A stretch of 64,000 bases of DNA from Cylindrospermum sp. NIES-4074 (lineage in GTDB: Bacteria > Cyanobacteriota > Cyanobacteriia > Cyanobacteriales > Nostocaceae): contig AP018269.1 of the NCBI GenBank assembly GCA_003994795.1, positions 1,491,346-1,555,345 on the forward strand, read 5' to 3'. Positions 63,228 through 64,000 of this stretch are shown piece after piece. Made by a program: the position numbers and the translations under genes. The notes under the pieces were generated by a model that was not told the origin of the DNA, made no database searches, and saw only the letters and a list, made by a program, of their open reading frames with translations. Within the stretch, counting starts at the first letter, position 1. Every line of letters begins with the position of its first letter.

Positions 63228-64000
63228 ATGCAAAGACAGCGATCGCTATTAGCCTTAATTTTAGTTTTGGTAATTGCCGCTATTGCGGTAGTTGCCAGTC
63301 CTCCGTTTCGTATTCGGCTAGGGCTGGACTTGCAAGGAGGGTCACAGCTCACAATCCAGGTAAAAACTACCCCAGAAATTAAGCAAATCACTGAGCGTGA
63401 GTTAGACGCAGTTAAAACTGTCATCGAAAATCGGATTAATGGTTTGGGGGTATCTGAACCATTAGTCCAGACAGTAGGACAAGACCAGATTATAGTTCAA
63501 CTACCAGGTGTTAGCGACCCCCAGGAAGCAGAACGAGTCCTGGGTGGTACAGCGCAGTTAGATTTTCGCCGCGAGAAAATTGAAGCAGGTGCTTTGCTGC
63601 GAGTCAGACAAGAAGAACTAAATGAGTTGTTACTCAAGCAGCAAGAGTTAGAAACAAAGGCAGATCAAGCGGCGATCGCTGCCAATAAAGATAAAATTGA
63701 ACAGAAGCAAAAACAAATTGCCGAAGAGTCACAGCAGCTATTTGAGCGCACTGAACTCACGGGCAAAAATCTTAAAAGAGCCACTGCTGCTCCCAGCCAA
63801 ACTGGTGCAGGCTGGCAGGTGGATCTTCAGTTTGATAATCGTGGTGGTGAACTTTTTGCCCAATTGACTAAACAAGTTGCCAAAGATCGTACCAGACTGG
63901 GCATTTTCCTAGACAATAAACTCATCAGTGCCCCTGGTGTAGATGCTAAATATCAAGATACTGGTATTGCCGGCGGTAATGCACAAATATCCGGCAGCTT
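63228..64000 (+). CDS. secD: Protein translocase subunit SecD, 3' end outside window
   Basis: 257 codons are present. An N-terminal transmembrane helix (about 6-24) precedes the family motif RLGLDLQGGSQ, then the P1 domain with ENRINGLGVSEP and QLPGV, an inserted Gln/Lys-rich helix (about 115-180) and the start of the second half (LGIFLDNKLISAP). SecD with SecF drives late steps of Sec export using the proton gradient. The gene continues past the window. Confidence 0.95.
   Translation, partial: MQRQRSLLALILVLVIAAIAVVASPPFRIRLGLDLQGGSQLTIQVKTTPEIKQITERELDAVKTVIENRINGLGVSEPLVQTVGQDQIIVQLPGVSDPQEAERVLGGTAQLDFRREKIEAGALLRVRQEELNELLLKQQELETKADQAAIAANKDKIEQKQKQIAEESQQLFERTELTGKNLKRATAAPSQTGAGWQVDLQFDNRGGELFAQLTKQVAKDRTRLGIFLDNKLISAPGVDAKYQDTGIAGGNAQISGS

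Overview
The window is chromosomal DNA of a filamentous, probably heterocyst-forming cyanobacterium of the Nostoc/Anabaena group. The evidence is a photosystem I gene (psaK), a Psb32-like photosystem repair gene, a COP23-domain protein, PEP-CTERM proteins, many copies of the HIP1 octamer GCGATCGC, and intergenic DNA full of short tandem repeats and small palindromic elements of the kind common in Nostocales. No tool or database was available, so every assignment rests on motifs, length and context read from the sequence.

Layout. 1-3900 (minus strand) is a compact operon that leaves the window: a membrane-anchored coiled-coil protein, a small NrdG-like radical SAM protein, and three P-loop GTPase-like proteins, two of them tandem paralogues. 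4168-6598 holds a secreted TPR/M48 metalloprotease and a COP23 protein. 6989-21672 is an export locus. It has two large surface or extracellular proteins without Sec signals (an ExeM/NucH-type nuclease composite of 1886 aa and a Calx-beta/RTX protein of 660 aa), a small C-terminally anchored protein, a parvulin-like isomerase, a cNMP-domain/C39-like ABC exporter and its HlyD-type adaptor. 21675-34316 is mixed: a TroA-like metal-binding lipoprotein, two paralogous small Cys-motif secreted proteins, a patatin lipase, a WD40 protein, a CobW GTPase, SufE, PsaK, and a three-gene operon behind a very good Zur box. That operon has a CobW-like NTPase and two calcineurin-fold proteins whose metal ligands are altered.

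34340-40180 is mostly housekeeping: Uma2 proteins, DapB, CobH, Psb32, and DUF948 and YtxH proteins. 40277-41696 is an integrase next to tRNA-Phe with six copies of a 9-mer. 41774-46630 is the zinc uptake locus znuB-znuC-znuA with a divergent SLH/OprB porin. 46891-58570 has a PEP-CTERM protein, an NFACT (Rqc2-like) protein, a sucrose-phosphate-synthase-like glycosyltransferase, a 1.36 kb repeat-filled gap, an RRM RNA-binding protein, an M48-like protein that has lost its active site, PrfC and a DUF4870 protein. 58858-64000 has hemB, a Phd-type antitoxin with a broken second copy next to a palindromic element, an XRE regulator, pdhB and the start of secD.

Three themes connect genes across the window. 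Metal homeostasis recurs: znuABC, a TroA-like protein, CobW, and the Zur-boxed operon. Protein export and surface display recur: the type I secretion locus, PEP-CTERM proteins, the SLH porin and secD. Pseudo-enzymes are unusually frequent: a C39 domain without its Cys, an M48 fold without HEXXH, and two phosphoesterase folds with changed ligands. The best candidates for something undescribed are the GTPase/radical-SAM operon at the left edge and the Zur-boxed operon at 31261-33663.
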